Part shown: positions 22,921 through 35,325 of the stretch, in pieces
Position numbering within the stretch: position 1 is the stretch's first letter
How the letters are laid out: every line of letters begins with the position of its first letter
NCBI GenBank assembly: GCA_963693315.1
Contig: OY856188.1
Coordinates: 162,522,002-162,586,001 of the forward strand
Direction: 5' to 3'
Source of the DNA: Diogma glabrata
Taxonomy: Eukaryota; Arthropoda; Insecta; Diptera; Cylindrotomidae
DNA: 64,000 nt
The notes under the pieces: model-generated
Databases searched by the model: none
What the model was told of the DNA's origin: nothing
Seen by the model: the letters and a program-made list of their open reading frames with translations, nothing else
Made by a program: the position numbers and the translations under genes

Positions 22921-23639
22921 ATTTTTTATAACAAAATATAGTATTACAAATTGACACTTTACGACCGCAAATAACAATAATAAAAGCGAATAAAAAATAC
23001 ATTCCAAAAAAAACATACATATATTTACAGATTTGTGAAATTTTATTCTGAGAAAGTTGTTAAATCTAAGCTTATTTTGGTTTGTAATGTAATATACAAT
23101 TAAAATTAAATAAATCAGTTCACCGAAAAAAAAAAATTCATATCAAATTCACAAAAATTCAAAAGTCACTTTTATGTCTATCATAAAGAAAATTTTAGAA
23201 TTACCCATAAAAAACACAAGATACTTATAATAATATTATATACATTATAAAGTATGATTAAAATAACATTATTTTATAAAACCGATGGCAATATTTATCA
23301 TTTGAATAACAATTAAATTTTAACACTGATTGTCATAAATAAATAATTATTTATAATTTAAATTTTAACTTATTCGTTAACATAAGAGGGATCATAAATT
23401 TTGTACATTGGCTTCTATGTTAATTGCTCTTTAATACAGGTTTTTATGTTAAGGTGAAAATCTATCATTATCCTGATAAAAATTGATATGGAACGAATAA
23501 TATTTTACATATAAATAACGATAGCACGATAAGTGCTCACGAATTAAATACTTGTTCTATTGTGTGGCCACGGGCGCATATACTCTCTCTCTCATTTATA
23601 TGAGAATGTTTAAACATAAACACATCGTTTGTTGTTGTA

Positions 23640-24130
23640 GTTTTTAGGGTTCCGTTTTTTATACGGAACACTATTGGTGAGAGTACAACGTGTTTTTGAC
23701 ATTATTTCGATTATGTCGTGAACTATTATAAAACTAACTTATCCACACAAGATGGTGGGTTAAAAAATAAATAAAGTTGTGTTCGTTTGTTTTAAGGAGG
23801 TACGATGTAAAGCCTTTGAAAACATACATTTTTTTATCGAGACGAGTAGGGTATCATATGAAAGGGCTTCATTTCAGCATTATTTAAAAATATATTTTGG
23901 AATTTTACACCTTACCATTTTTTGTATAATTTCGAAAAATGACGTTTTCTGGATGTTTTATTGCCCCGAATAACTCCGAACCTACTTCATCGAAAATCTT
24001 GATATATATTTGGAATGATAGAAAATTAAGTAGGTTTTTAATGAAAAATATAGAAAATTGGCAGCTACTCATAACTATATTTATTAAAGGGGTGGGAATG
24101 TTAAGGGGTAAAAACATAATTTAAAACCAG
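23640..24130. repeat. Inner part of long inverted repeat, right arm
   Basis: Starts GGGTTCCGTTTTTTATACGG and mirrors 20,511-21,010. The frames 23,779-23,973 and 23,905-24,117 (−) have mirror versions in the left arm (e.g. GAELIEVRK/GSELFGAIK-type) and arise from the repeat. Confidence 0.85.
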
Positions 24131-25720
24131 GTCATGTGGGGTGTCATTTGATTTTAGACTTGATTTTTGAAATATTGCCATTTTTTTGAATTTTGCAATG
24201 CATAGTTTTTGAATTATTATCAATAAAGTGACACAAAAAGTTGATCCCCCCTTGCATTTCGAGCCTAATTAACAGAAAAATCTGAAAAAATTCACAGAGA
24301 CAGGAAGTTTGATAAACTCTGAACGAAAAATATAGCGAACTCTCAAATAATTATATTTTTGTGCTTTTAAGGGATTGGGCTTGGGAAGGGTGAAAAAAAA
24401 CTTTTTTGACCCAAGCGAGTGGGGTGTCATTTGAAAGAAAACCGAATATCAGAAATTTTGCAATTTTTTTTAGAATTCTTCGGTACACAGTTTTTGGATT
24501 ATTCTAAAAAATGTGCAAATTTCAGACCGTTCTCCCCCCTACGTTTTGACACTGATAAACAGAAAAAATTGAAAAAATTCATAGAGATAGGAAATTTGCT
24601 ATATTTTGAACGAAAATTATAGCGAACTCTCAAATAATTATATTTCTGTGTGTTTAGGGGATGGGTGTAAGGAGGGTAAAAAAAAATTTTTTTTGACCCA
24701 AGCGAATGGGGTATTATTTGAAAGAGCACTAAATTTCCAAAACATTGCAATTTTTTTTTAGAATTTTCCGGTACCTACACAGTTTTTGAGTTATTCTAAA
24801 AATGTGCAAATTCCAGACCGTTCCCTACGTTTCGACACTGATTGACAGAAAAAATTGAAAAAATTCATAGAGACAGGAAGTTTGCTATATTTTGAACGAA
24901 AATTATAGCGAACTCTCAAATAATTATATTTCTGTGTGTTTAGGTAATGGGTGTAAGGGGGGTAAAAAAAAACTTTTTTTGACCCAAGCGACTGGGGTAT
25001 CATTTGAAAGAGCACTAAATTTCCAAAACATTGCAATTTGTTTTAGAATTTTCCGGTACACAGTTTTTGAGTTATTTTTAAAAATGTGCAAATTCCAGAC
25101 CGTTCCCCCCCTACGTTTCGACACTGATTGACAGAAAAAATTGAAAAAATTCATAGAGACAGGAAGTTTGCTATATTTTGAACGAAAATTATAGCGAACT
25201 CTCAAATAATTATATTTCTGTGTGTTTAGGGGATGGGTGTAAGGGGGGTAAAAAAAGCTTTTTTTGACCCAAGCGAGTGGGGTATCATTTGAAAGAGCAC
25301 CAAATTTCCAAAACATTGCAATTTTTTTTAGAATTTTTCGGTACACAGTTTTGGAGTTATTCTAAAAAATGTGTAAATTCCAGACCGTTCCCCCCCACTA
25401 CGTTTCGACACTGATTGACAGAAAAAATTCATAGAGACAGGAAGTTGGCTATATTTTAACAAAAATTATAGCGAACTCTTAAATAATTATATTTCTGTGT
25501 GTTTAGGGGATGGGTGTAGGGAGGGTAAAAAAAACTTTTTTGGAACCAAGCGAGTATCATTTGAAAGAACACTTAATTTAAAAAATTGCAACCTTTTTCA
25601 GAATTCTGCGATGCACAGTTTTCTAGTTATTAATAAAAAATGTGCTATTTTAAGTGTATGTATACCACCCTATATTTCGACGCTGATTTATAGAACAAAT
25701 ATTCCCTATTTAGACCATTA
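24131..25720 (+). repeat. 287 bp satellite, array 3
   Basis: Five to six units in + orientation. GACACTGAT marks at 24,545, 24,833, 25,119 and 25,406 give periods of 286-288 bp. The units at 24,545-25,406 are more alike than those in arrays 1 and 2, with AGACAGGAAGTTTGCTATAT and CGAACTCTCAAATAATTATA constant, so this array was homogenised more recently. Encoded frames here (e.g. 24,924-25,346) are periodic artefacts. Confidence 0.93.
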
Positions 25721-26021
25721 AAATACTGGTTAAATCTTTCTTTAGCTAACATAAACAGCTATGGATAAGATTTAACCTCAAGTAACATTTTTGATCAATG
25801 TAGATGTGATTGACATTTACGATTGACGTTTACGATTAAACATTTATTCTGTTATGCGTCCATAGTCTGGCGATATAAAGACTTTACAACATAACTTTAT
25901 GTCATTTATTTTTGATATTGTGTTCTTTTACATTCACGGAACCCTTGGCGAGCGAATTTTATTCGCACTTGTCCGACTTTTTTCAGTGTTGATAAAGAAA
26001 TTTAGAATAGTAGATTCTTGC
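25721..26021. repeat. Outer part of long inverted repeat, right arm
   Basis: 25,735-25,985 is the complement of about 19,040-19,300. It ends where the LINE poly(A) (T run 26,022-26,033) begins. Confidence 0.75.
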
Positions 26022-28165
26022 ATTTTTTTTTTTAATAAAATGTGTTGTGTTATAGGGTTTACAATATGTGTCACAACAACACATAAATAGCTTTTAAGAC
26101 CTAGGTCTAGACCTGGGTCCCACAACAACTGGCGTTCCAAGGAGTAAATTAACGCTTTTTTTAAACCTCTGCGAGTTGAAGTCACCTGAGACTAAGGATT
26201 CCGGCAAACTATTCCATTTGTATGCAGTTCGGACAAAGAAGTCTTTTTGCCATCTGCCAGTATGACAGCGTTGGATCTCGACCGTTTGACTTGTTGTGGT
26301 AGCCGATTGTCGAGTGGAGCGGAGGTAAGAATAAGTTTGAGACATGATGCTGCTGATTTCATCTAAGCATTGTTGATGAAGGTATTTGTAAAAAACAAAG
26401 AGGTCAGCAACAGTGCGACGATGTTGTAGGGAATCAAGTTTTGATGTCAAAGTTTGATCACCCACAATTCGTAAAGCCCGCTTTTGAACAGAGTCCAAGA
26501 CGGCCAAGATGGAAACAAAAGAAACACCCCAAACTTGACAACAGTACTCCATACAGGGACGAATATAGGACTTATAAACATGGAGCAATTGGTATGGAGT
26601 GAAAAATTTTTTGGATCTATTTAGGAGGCCGAGTTTTTTAGTTTTTGCTATCGCCATTACATGATCGTTCCAGAGTAGGTCATTTGAAACTGTGACACCC
26701 AATAAACGAATACATTACATTCACCTATTGGTTCATCACACATACTGAATAAAATATCTTTGGGGAACTCGGTCTTTGATCTGGAAACAATCAACAGCTG
26801 TGTTTTGGTAGAGTTGAAATTAACCAGGTTTTGGTCACCCCAATCGGCGACATTTTTTAGGTCTTTATTCACGTTTATGGCAGCGTCTCTCCGGGCGGTA
26901 TTAATTCGTTCGTGCATTTTACCTTTTGAAGGAAGGGGCTCGAACGACTTGTGCAGAGGAGTACTATCATCTGCAAAACTATTTATTGGGTTGCTGGTGA
27001 TTTTCAACAATCCGCTGATATAAATCAAAAATAGGGTTGGGGACAATACTAAGCCTTGAGGTACACCAGCGTTAACTAGTTTAGACTCAGAAGAAAATCC
27101 GTCTAAGTAGACCGAAATGTATCGGTTTGATAGAAAATTTTGAATCAGCTTCACAATATTGGGATGAAAACCATACGCAACGAGCTTCTTGATTAAGTTG
27201 GCATGCCAGACTCGATCGAATGCCTCGATGTCTAAAGCGATAACGTATGTTTCACTACCTCTATCAAGTATGCTGTTCCATTAATGCGCTACATAGTTTA
27301 ATAGATCGGTGGTTGATCTTTTGTTTCGAAAACCGTATTGTCTGTCGGCTATTAAATGATTTACTTCCAGAAATTTTGAAATGTGTGTATTAATATAATG
27401 CTCGTAGACTTTGGATAGGACCGATAGTAAAGCTATTGGCCTATAATTTGAGATATCGGATTTTGGTCCCTTTTTGGGGACGGGCTGGACATTGGCCAAC
27501 TTCCAGCACGAGGGAAATATTCCAGATTTGTAGGATTGGTAGAATATTTTAGTCAAAGTTGGTGCAAGTTCTTTAGAAAAGGTTTTAAAAATGATGGGTA
27601 GAACACTGTCCATTCCTGAGGCTTTGTTGATGTTTAGCCCCTTTAAAAGTTTAGCGACTATTTTGGGTTTGAAGTGGAGTTCATTCATATTAACTCCTGA
27701 AGACTGGATTTGGGGTATTTCTTTAGGAGTTTCCAAAACAGTGGAGTTCAGAGCAAAGCGTTCACTGAACAAGTTAGCTGTTCTTGCGGGATCATTGAAG
27801 ATTAAATCACCATCAATAATAGGGGGAATAGAAGATTTTGTACCAGAATTTAAAGAATTCATGGCACTGTAGAAACTCTTGTCAGAAATAGACAAAGACG
27901 TAAGTTTTGAAGCTTTCGCTCTGTCAATTTCAGACTTTTCGTTTGAGATAATCTGGTTAAATATTTTGTTGGCCTTTAGATATTGGGATCGATTAGCGGG
28001 AGTTTTGTTATGAATCCATATGTTAAATGATCTACGTTTGTTTCTAAGAGCCGCTTTGGCAGCCTTCGAATACAAGTATTTTTGCTTGGGTTTTAAAATG
28101 GAAAAAGGGACGAATTTATTGATAGCAAATTGGATGGTTTCTGTAAAGTTTTGAGCACGGCCATG
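26022..28165 (-). pseudogene. LINE family A, reverse transcriptase half and 3' end
   Basis: Minus strand. From 28,163 down: RAQNFTETIQFAINKF, YSKAAKAALRNKRRSFNIW, KANKIFNQIIS, GMDSVLPIIFKTFSKELAPT, NYRPIALLSVLSKVYEHYIN, DRQYGFRNKRSTTDLLNYV, IEAFDRVWHANLIKKLV, AGVPQGLVLSPTLFLIYIS, SFADDST (catalytic), VNFNSTKTQLLIVSR, then after a frameshift near 26,690 LLGVTVSNDLLWNDHVMAIA, RPCMEYCCQVWG and DSLQHRRTVADLFVFYKYLH. It ends at GTPVVVGPRSRPRS, a UTR with TGTGTTGTTGTGACACAT, and poly(A). One stop (27,278-27,280) sits before WNSILDRG and one frameshift is near 26,690, so it is a recent but dead copy of a CR1/Jockey-like LINE. Its 5' half lies at 29,770-30,737 beyond an insertion. Confidence 0.93.
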
Positions 28166-29769
28166 CCGCAGTGACGGGTGTTACATTTGTACGCATTTAA
28201 ACTGATATAATTTCCAAATTAGAACAAAAGTCTCTGTGTTTTGACTACAGTTCAATTCATTTCAATGATTTCTTAAAGTAAAACAAAAATACATTTAGAA
28301 TCATTCAAGCGTTTACATGTAATAATAGATTTAAGTCCTGTGACGGGTGTTACGAGTACTCTTACAAAATATGATATCTTGTTCACCAATCATTAGAGTT
28401 TAGCTAAACTAGAAATTTTTGTCGTAAAATTAATAGCTAGGTTGTGCGTTAAAGAATCGTCCGTTCCTACACTATAAGTATTTTGTCTATATATTACTTT
28501 TTATATTTTTCTTTTACAAAAGAAGATTGTGACGGGTGTTACAAGATTTGTGACGGGTGTTACGAATGTAAATTAAACAAATTCTTAAGTAAATTTTCAG
28601 ACTTTCTTTATTATTTTGGACTTTTATGATTATTTTTGTCTCTAAACAAAAGGCATTTTTGGGAGTTTGAACTCCCTGTAAGACCATATGAAATGGAAGT
28701 TCCAGTCAAGTATCTGAAATAGTGCTGTTTTTGCAGTGGAGGTAGCATCTTTAAAGTATTCCATTATTCCATCGGTTCTTTTACTCGTGTACTCTACTTC
28801 AGTACTTCTCTAATCGGTACCCTACTTACTAAAAATCATGAATGTCGTTTTCATTGACGAAATGATATTTAACGCGCGCCCTTTGGATTTGAAGACTCAT
28901 AATATTACCAGAATATGTTGATAAAAGTTCACCGAGACTTTATTGCCCGCCAAAGTCTATCCGTCGCAGTTGCATACAGCCGTCGACAGCGCCCTTACCA
29001 TAACTATTGACAAAGAAAGCCCACCCTCCAGTCTCTCACTGTAATAGACACTGGAAATAGTAAATTTGTTTTTGAACTGGGCATCCGTCTGAAAAAGCTA
29101 TCAATTTTTTCAAACAGGGATATTGGATAAGTGGAACACATAGACACACATAGAGGAACACATAGAGGAACGTATAATATTCCTATTGTGCACTTAAAAA
29201 ATTATAACATTAGTAAAGAAAATTGGAACGGGTGCAAGGTGTGACGGGCGTTACACAAATAAATCAGCCTATATTTTAACGCAAGGTCTATTTTAATTCA
29301 CACGAATATTTTTCAAGGATTGTTTAATCCTATAACCTTACTTTTGTAAGGTCAATACCAAATAAAAGCAAGTCAGCCTCATGTAGGATGAACTTTTCTA
29401 GGCATTTTGTGACGGGCGTTACAGAAATTCCTGCGTTACAATTTCATCAATAAAATGATTACTACTTACCTGATTGCTTTCAATTTTTTTTTCAACAAAT
29501 AATAATGAGTTGCAGTATAGGTAGCAAATGTGAATGGCGGGTTTTTGAATGTGATTGACGTGAAAATCATGTTGCTATTTTAGTAAATTTTTCCATGCTA
29601 GACTTTGAAACCCGCTCACTTGGCTTGAACAAAATATTACGAAAATCAGCAAAAATATTATAGAAATTCTTTTAGATAATGATAAATTAAAATATAAAGC
29701 CTGTTAATTTTCTATGTAAGTATACATATTTGCACGTTATATTTCTACTTTTTGGTATCGATTACCGCG
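28166..29769 (-). mobile_element. DNA transposon remnant inserted in LINE A
   Basis: This ~1.6 kb block separates the endonuclease and reverse transcriptase parts of LINE A. It carries at least six copies, all on the + strand, of a 14-15 bp motif GTGACGGGTGTTAC (28,171, 28,339, 28,528, 28,550) or GTGACGGGCGTTAC (29,231, 29,407). Between the two groups lies a degraded transposase (minus strand) of the family found at 51 and 63.7 kb. The exact ends and target duplication could not be fixed. Confidence 0.7.
28860..29100 (-). pseudogene. Degraded transposase of the unclassified DDE-type family
   Basis: Minus-strand reading gives SDGCP near 29,090. After a frameshift follows QFKNKFTISSVYY, and after another shift SYGKGAVDGCMQLRR near 29,007-28,965. 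The ordered pair (S/T)DGxxxQ(F/Y)KNK and S(H/Y)GKGxxDG is the signature of the 51 kb protein (TDGAPSQYKNK, SHGKGPCDGIGG). At least two frameshifts and a stop after FGGQ kill it. The remainder upstream and downstream is too decayed to read. I infer the Asp residues of DG motifs are catalytic, but the superfamily is not known to me. Confidence 0.7.
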
Positions 29770-30737
29770 GAATGGCCCAGCAGAAACATTTACATTGTCA
29801 GTGTAAAAACAATGACGGTCGAAAAGGAAACCATGGAAAAATTTTGAAGACCACTCTTATCCATTTTTGAGTAGTGAAATATTTTACGGGATTTCGGAGC
29901 TGTAGTTTTAAGTAAAACAGTTTTGATAACTGATGAAATTAAATAATGATCAGAATTTCCAATACTACCTTTCGCTACATCGACACTCGTAATATCTGGC
30001 ATTGTGGTAAGATAGAGATCTAAAAGAAAACTATTATCACCGCCATTGCGGGGAGTGAAAGTTGGGCTTTTAACAATTTGGAATAGGCCCTGAGACGCGG
30101 CAAAAATTTCTGCCAGTTTTCCACTATTGTCAACATCGTCGGTCGTTTGGAGAATTCCAACCATGATTTGTTGTGGACGTTAAAGTCACCGGTAACGATA
30201 ACTTCACAATTAGGGGACTTTGCTCTAATCTCGTCCACAATTTTTGTTAGTGAATTAAAAAAGTTTGGGTTACGTTTGTTAGGGGACCGGTATAAAGTTA
30301 TTGTAAAAAAAGTAATTTCGGGAAGACAAATCTTTAAAACCATTGTATTGAAGCCATCACCGTGTAGCTCAAAGTTTAGAAAGCGTGTATACGTACGCAA
30401 CACTCTCATGAATGAATGCGCAAACGTCCTGATGGAGTGTGAAAGCAGATTCGAGCCTATATTTGGAATTAAGCGATTCTATAAAGAGAAAATCTTCAGA
30501 AACTTGTGTTTCTGTAAGGAATAGAATGTTCGGTTTGTCGTGCTCAAGATGATATTGCACGTGGTCATGGTTAGCGTTCAATCCGCAGATGTTTTGAGCA
30601 TGTATTTTAAATTTGTTTATTGATTCATATATGTGTTGTCCCTGCAAATTCCGTGGACGTGCCGCTTTATGGGCGGGTGAATTACGCAAATTTGCTTTAC
30701 CACTTGCAGACTTATTTTTTTTCGGTTGTACTGCCAT
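29770..30737 (-). pseudogene. LINE family A, endonuclease domain
   Basis: Minus strand, start MAVQPKKNKSASGKANLRNS at 30,737. An apurinic endonuclease-type domain follows: KIHAQNICGLNANHDHVQYH, PNILFLTETQVSEDF (catalytic Glu), ITLYRSPNKRNPNFFNSL, EVIVTGDFNVHNKSWL, then TFTPRNGGDNSFLLDLYLTT and GNSDHYLIS (catalytic SDH). Frame changes are needed near 30,390 and 30,150. The first ATG looks like a true ORF2 start because the basic N-terminus leads directly into the domain. No ORF1 was found upstream. Continues at 28,165 after the transposon insertion. Confidence 0.9.
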
Positions 30738-31069
30738 ATTTCATGTAACGATGTAACGATTGCGTCACATTCTATACAGAAGTTAGAGAATGTATAAAAT
30801 TACAATGGAAGACATACACATGGAAAGTATATATTCTTTAGTAGTCGTGGATAATAAAAATTACTTCAGTTTAACGATTTTCTCAAAAAATATTTTACAA
30901 AACATAAGTATGTACTTAGCAATACGATAAATCAAATACAACTGAAAAACAAAATGTTTCAAATAATTTCATATAGAAATTTAAAAAAAAATTGGTTGCT
31001 ATAGAAATTTAGGAAAATAAATATCAAAATCAAAACTGCTTCGATTAAACAATTTTCTCAAAAATTATT
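30738..31069. other. No gene seen
   Basis: AT-rich sequence upstream of LINE A. It could be 5' UTR but shows no tandem promoter units. Confidence 0.45.
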
Positions 31070-31475
31070 TCACTGATTTGCACGTTTACATTGTACGTTA
31101 ACACGTTTACAAAATACAGAACACGATTTTACTGTTTGTGTACGATCCCTTAAATAAATTGCAATCCAACTAAGTAGACCACCATTAATGCCAATGCACT
31201 TATGTTTATATAGAAGAATCCTGTGATTGACACGATCGAATGTTTTTGCGAAGTCGGTATAGATAGTGTCAACTTTGTGACCAGCGTCAATTGAATTTAC
31301 TAGGTTCTGAATTCTGATAGAATACAAAATGATTGGTTAAAAAAGATCAACCCTATCCTATGCAAAGCCGTTTTGTTCGTTTATTATTATTTCAGAGAAA
31401 TTTCTTTAGTTTTGAAACGTCTATCTTTTCAAATAATTTGGCTAGAATGGATAACATACTATAATTGGACGGATA
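31070..31475 (-). pseudogene. LINE reverse transcriptase fragment, third family
   Basis: Minus strand from 31,475: SNYSMLSILAKLFEKI (degraded NYRPISILS motif), a frame with QNGFA, then YSIRIQNLVNSIDAGHKVDT, IYTDFAKTFDRVNHRILLYK and INGGLLSWIAIYLRDRTQTV. These are the fingers and first palm motifs (D in DFAKTFD). The catalytic FADD region and the 3' end are missing, and stops separate the pieces. Sequence differs clearly from families A and B. Confidence 0.82.
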
Positions 31476-31727
31476 TAATATTTTTAGGAAAAATATTTTT
31501 AGTAAGAAAATAACACACTGTTATATTAGCTTATTCAATACCGACATTGTTAGTTAATTTGAAAATTTTATAAAATATGTTAACTATAGCAACCGCCAAA
31601 TTTCATGCAGAAAATAGGTTGCTTTGATCTAAAAAAATATATTTTATTCTCTTCCATTTAATTATATCAGCTTTATTTGTATGTTTTTTCGATAATAATA
31701 GTATGTATTATTGTATTGTTTTCTAAC
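31476..31727. other. No gene seen
   Basis: AT-rich sequence up to the left edge of the giant palindrome. Confidence 0.45.
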
Positions 31728-32584
31728 CTATAGCATAGAGAAACATATATAGAGAGACGTAACCTCTATTCACACAAATTGTATATAGAATACTGATAAT
31801 ACAAATAAAAGTACAACCAGAGATGAAAGGTTAAGCAATATACAAATTTTACAAATTATACATTGCATTCTTTCTGTCTTATATGAAACAATAAACAAAG
31901 CAAATCAAAATAAAAAAATGAGAATTTATATTTGAAAGAGAAATATTTCTTTTGCTTTATTTTCTATTTTACTTTTACTTAAATACGAAAAAATACGATA
32001 ATTATAAAATAGAAAATAAAAAAAAAGTACTCGTATGTATGAGTGTTTAAATATATAAGGTGCGTTCGATTTGACTGAAACAACTGAAAAACAACAACAA
32101 TTGCATTTAATTTTTCAGTTGCTTCAGTTGTTTCAGTCAAATCGAACACGGCTATAATTTAAGGATTGTTTTGGGATGATAATTTTTTATATTTAACAAA
32201 TATAATTTCATTCATTGATAATTTTTTGTTTTTGTATATTTTCTATTTTACTTTTACTTAAATACGAAAAAATACGATAATTATAAAATAGAAAAAGTAC
32301 TCGTATGTATGAGTGTTTAAATATATAATTTAAGGATTGTGTGTGATGATAATTTTTTGTTTTTGTATATTGAGGAAGCAAATGATTGAATTTGTTATTT
32401 GGGTTACGAATTGTTTGTTTTGTTGTCAAGATTTTTTATTTATTTTTTCATCTCTTTTTAAATGGATTTGAACTATATTAAGTTTTTATTGTCCTAGGTC
32501 GATGACTTTAGATTTTAGAATATATCAATTTAGTTTGGTCAGAGTTTGATTTAAATTGATTCATTTGGTCGTGTTTGATATAAT

Positions 32585-33850
32585 TACTTCGGTCTGAAAG
32601 ATCTGAGATTACATTCATGAGCTCAAAGTGAAATTCTTACCCATGCTTTTTTGGCATTTCTCGACGTTTTAGGACCTACTGATTCTAAAAAAGCGACAAA
32701 CAAAAATGTATGTCTGTCTGTCGGCCGGCCGTCCGCCGTCCGTCCGTCACAACCTACGAAATCTAGAAAACCGCTGAACGGATTTGAAATTTTTTTTTCT
32801 AAAAATAGGATTACTCAATAGAAAGAGCCGAAAGGACGATGTGTTCGATAGCTGTACCGGAAGCGTGTCAAAAAAATCGTCAAGTGTGTCAAAACAAGGA
32901 AATATGCATATTTTTTGCTTAAAAAACGTTCATTTTAAGTGATTACGAGTAGGAACATTGAATTTGGAGAAATCATGATGGTCGGGATTGGTATGGGAGA
33001 CCAAAATCTAGATTTTTGCATTATAAGTTTGTCAAAAAAATGTTGTCAAGTGTGTAAAGAGAAAGATTTTTATTTATTTTTTTACTCAATTTTTTGGAAA
33101 AAAATAAAATTAATAATATGTATGCATGAAAATATATTATTATTATAGAGAATTATGACATTATAAGATTGTCAAAAAAATAATGTCAAGCGTGTCAAAA
33201 ATGATTTCATTGATTTTTTTAGCCAATTTTTTGGAAAAAAAATTTATCTGTTTTTATGAATTGGTTTTATTGAATTGGTTATAGTTTTTGAAATAGTTTT
33301 GGAATTTTGATAAAAGTTTGTATTTTTGATTTTGTAATAATTTTTACTATATTTTTAGAATTTTGGAAAAACTTTGAATTCTTAAGAATTTTTGGAATTT
33401 TATTAGAATTTAGAAAAAGTTTAAATATTTGATTTTATTCTAATTTTTGGAATGTTTTTGGTATTTTTCAATTTTTGATTTTGTTATAATTTTTGCAATA
33501 TTTTTAGAATTTTGGAAAAAGTTTGGATTTTTAAGAATTTTTGGAATATTAATGGAATTTAAAAAAGTTTAAGTATTTGATTTTATTCTAATTTTTGGAA
33601 TATTTTTGGAATTTTGAAAAAGTTTGATTTTATTTAAGTTTTACAATATTTTTGGAATTTGAAAGAAATATGAATTTGTGATTTTGTAATATTTTCTCGA
33701 AACGCTAAAAGGAGATGATTTTGAGTAGTTTGCTGAGTGTATCATCTTTTCACTAAATTATGTTAATTTTTGATCTGTTATAATTTTCCGGCAACGTATT
33801 GATGTTTCGTGTTAGTTTTGAAATAAATTTCTAAACAGAGATAAAAAGTA
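32585..33850 (+). mobile_element. Composite repeat element copy in left arm
   Basis: Starts ACTTCGGTCTGAAAGATCTG, continues with CGACGTTTTAGGACCTAC, a run of CTGTC/CCGTCCGTC near 32,720-32,750, ACCGCTGAACGGATTTGAAA, repeated TGTCAAAAAAATGTTGTCAA blocks, and the TTTGGAATATTTTTGGAATT minisatellite (33,290-33,680). The last ~160 bp of the complete copy at 53,097-54,863 are missing. Mirror copy at about 44,770-46,040. Confidence 0.85.
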
Positions 33851-34847
33851 CTTATACATTAACAAATCAAAATAAAAAAAGAGAAACATTTATATGTATT
33901 TGAAATTTCTTTTGCTTTATATTCTATTTTACTAATGAGACAACAAAAAATACGATGATAAAATACAATTAATAATAAAAAAAAAACTCGCATGGATTAG
34001 TGTTTCCTTTGACATGTTTATATAAATATATAAAGGTTTTTAGAATTCATTGATAATTTTGGTTTGTTTTTGTAAGTTAAAAATGGTCAAAATAATTTTT
34101 CAGTTTTTGAAGAATTTGGGTTACGCGTTGTTGTTGTTGGCTACATAGATAGATATTTGATTTATTTTTCATCTTTCAAATGCACTTTAACCATATGTTT
34201 AGGTTGTTGACTTTAGCCAATTTTTTTTGGTCAGAAATTGATTTAATTTGATTTGGTTGTGTAGGATAAAAATATTTTTAAATTTCAAAATCTATGTATG
34301 AAAATTTGTTTTAATTTAATGTTTTAAATTTGAATACATGAGTTTTAAAAGAATAGATTATGAAATTTAAAAATATTATTTTCCAATAATTTGTCTTATG
34401 ATAACTTTAAACAAATTGGGTTTAAAGTAGTTATGCGGTTATGTGTTCTAAAAACTTTTTTACTTTATATGGCTCAAAAATACATTTACCTTAAAATTAA
34501 TGTTTAATCATATCAAAGCGATACAGTAGATCGTTGTTTGTGATATATTTATAACACCTGCAGCCAAATTCTGTGACTGTGAAGTGTTAAACATTTCTTT
34601 ATTTCGATTTTATCACCAAATTTTTATCATTTTAACATTTTTTGCGATTCTATATGCAATTTATGTGCGATGTAAGTGTTAAAAAATCTTATAGTAAGTA
34701 GGCGACTCACTAAATATCAAACGTCAATGCATAAAATTTTCATTGATTGTTTTATTTAATAGAATTATTATAAAAAATCCTTTATTTATTATTTTCAAAA
34801 TAAATTATTTTTTGTGAACAAAATATAATGGTTGAGCGAAATTAATT

Positions 34848-35325
34848 TTTAACATTAGTTTTTTTTAATCAACATCAAATAAATATTTGTAACAACCCTT
34901 TACACTGCAGATTCACGAAGTGTGTCATAAAATATTCAAAGATTACAGTTTTCATAACATTGAAGTTGTAAATAAATTTCTAATCCGGATATCCGGATAT
35001 CGAACTATCCGGATTATTCGACCCAATTTTCAATATTCGACTATCCGGATACTTTTTTGTAACTATCCGGATATTAAAAAAACCTCTATTTTGTAAAGAA
35101 AATAATCAAATTGCGTTTCAAAGTTAAAAATAAATATTTAAACTGCGTTGCAAAGTTTATTAGTGCAGTGAAGTGACAGTAAGTTAAAAATTTATTTACA
35201 ACTTCAATGTTATGAAAACTGTAATCTTTGAATATTTTATGACACACTTCGTGAATCTGCAGTGTAAAGGGTTGTTACAAATATTTATTTGATGTTGATT
35301 AAAAAAAACTAATGTTTTAAATACA
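34848..35325. repeat. Inverted duplication around the hAT left end
   Basis: 34,853-34,980 and 35,188-35,318 are complementary for about 130 bp (AACAACCCTTTACACTGCAG, CACGAAGTGTGTCATAAAAT). The 200 bp loop contains the TATCCGGATATCCGGAT repeats of the hAT end. Confidence 0.88.

Larger units (their letters stand above)
21011..23639. other. Spacer of the long inverted repeat; no gene seen
   Basis: Contains dispersed repeats (21,510-21,690, 22,600-22,920), a hairpin (21,705-21,822) and an inverted pair 20,998-21,055 / 21,887-21,948 (GTCTACTTTTAGATGGTGAA). A transposase would be expected here if the inverted repeat were a transposon's TIRs, but no supported frame was found. The frame 21,700-22,056 runs across repeat boundaries. 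Confidence 0.6.

Noticed and set aside
28166..29430. GTGACGGGTGTTAC repeats as a CRISPR-like array
   Set aside because: Spacing is irregular (22 to about 680 bp), the sequence is eukaryotic, and the motifs surround a transposase remnant.
32939..33148. 69-codon frame conserved in both palindrome arms (mirror at 45,473-45,682)
   Set aside because: Conservation comes from the palindrome itself. The related composite copy at 53,097-54,863 does not keep the frame.
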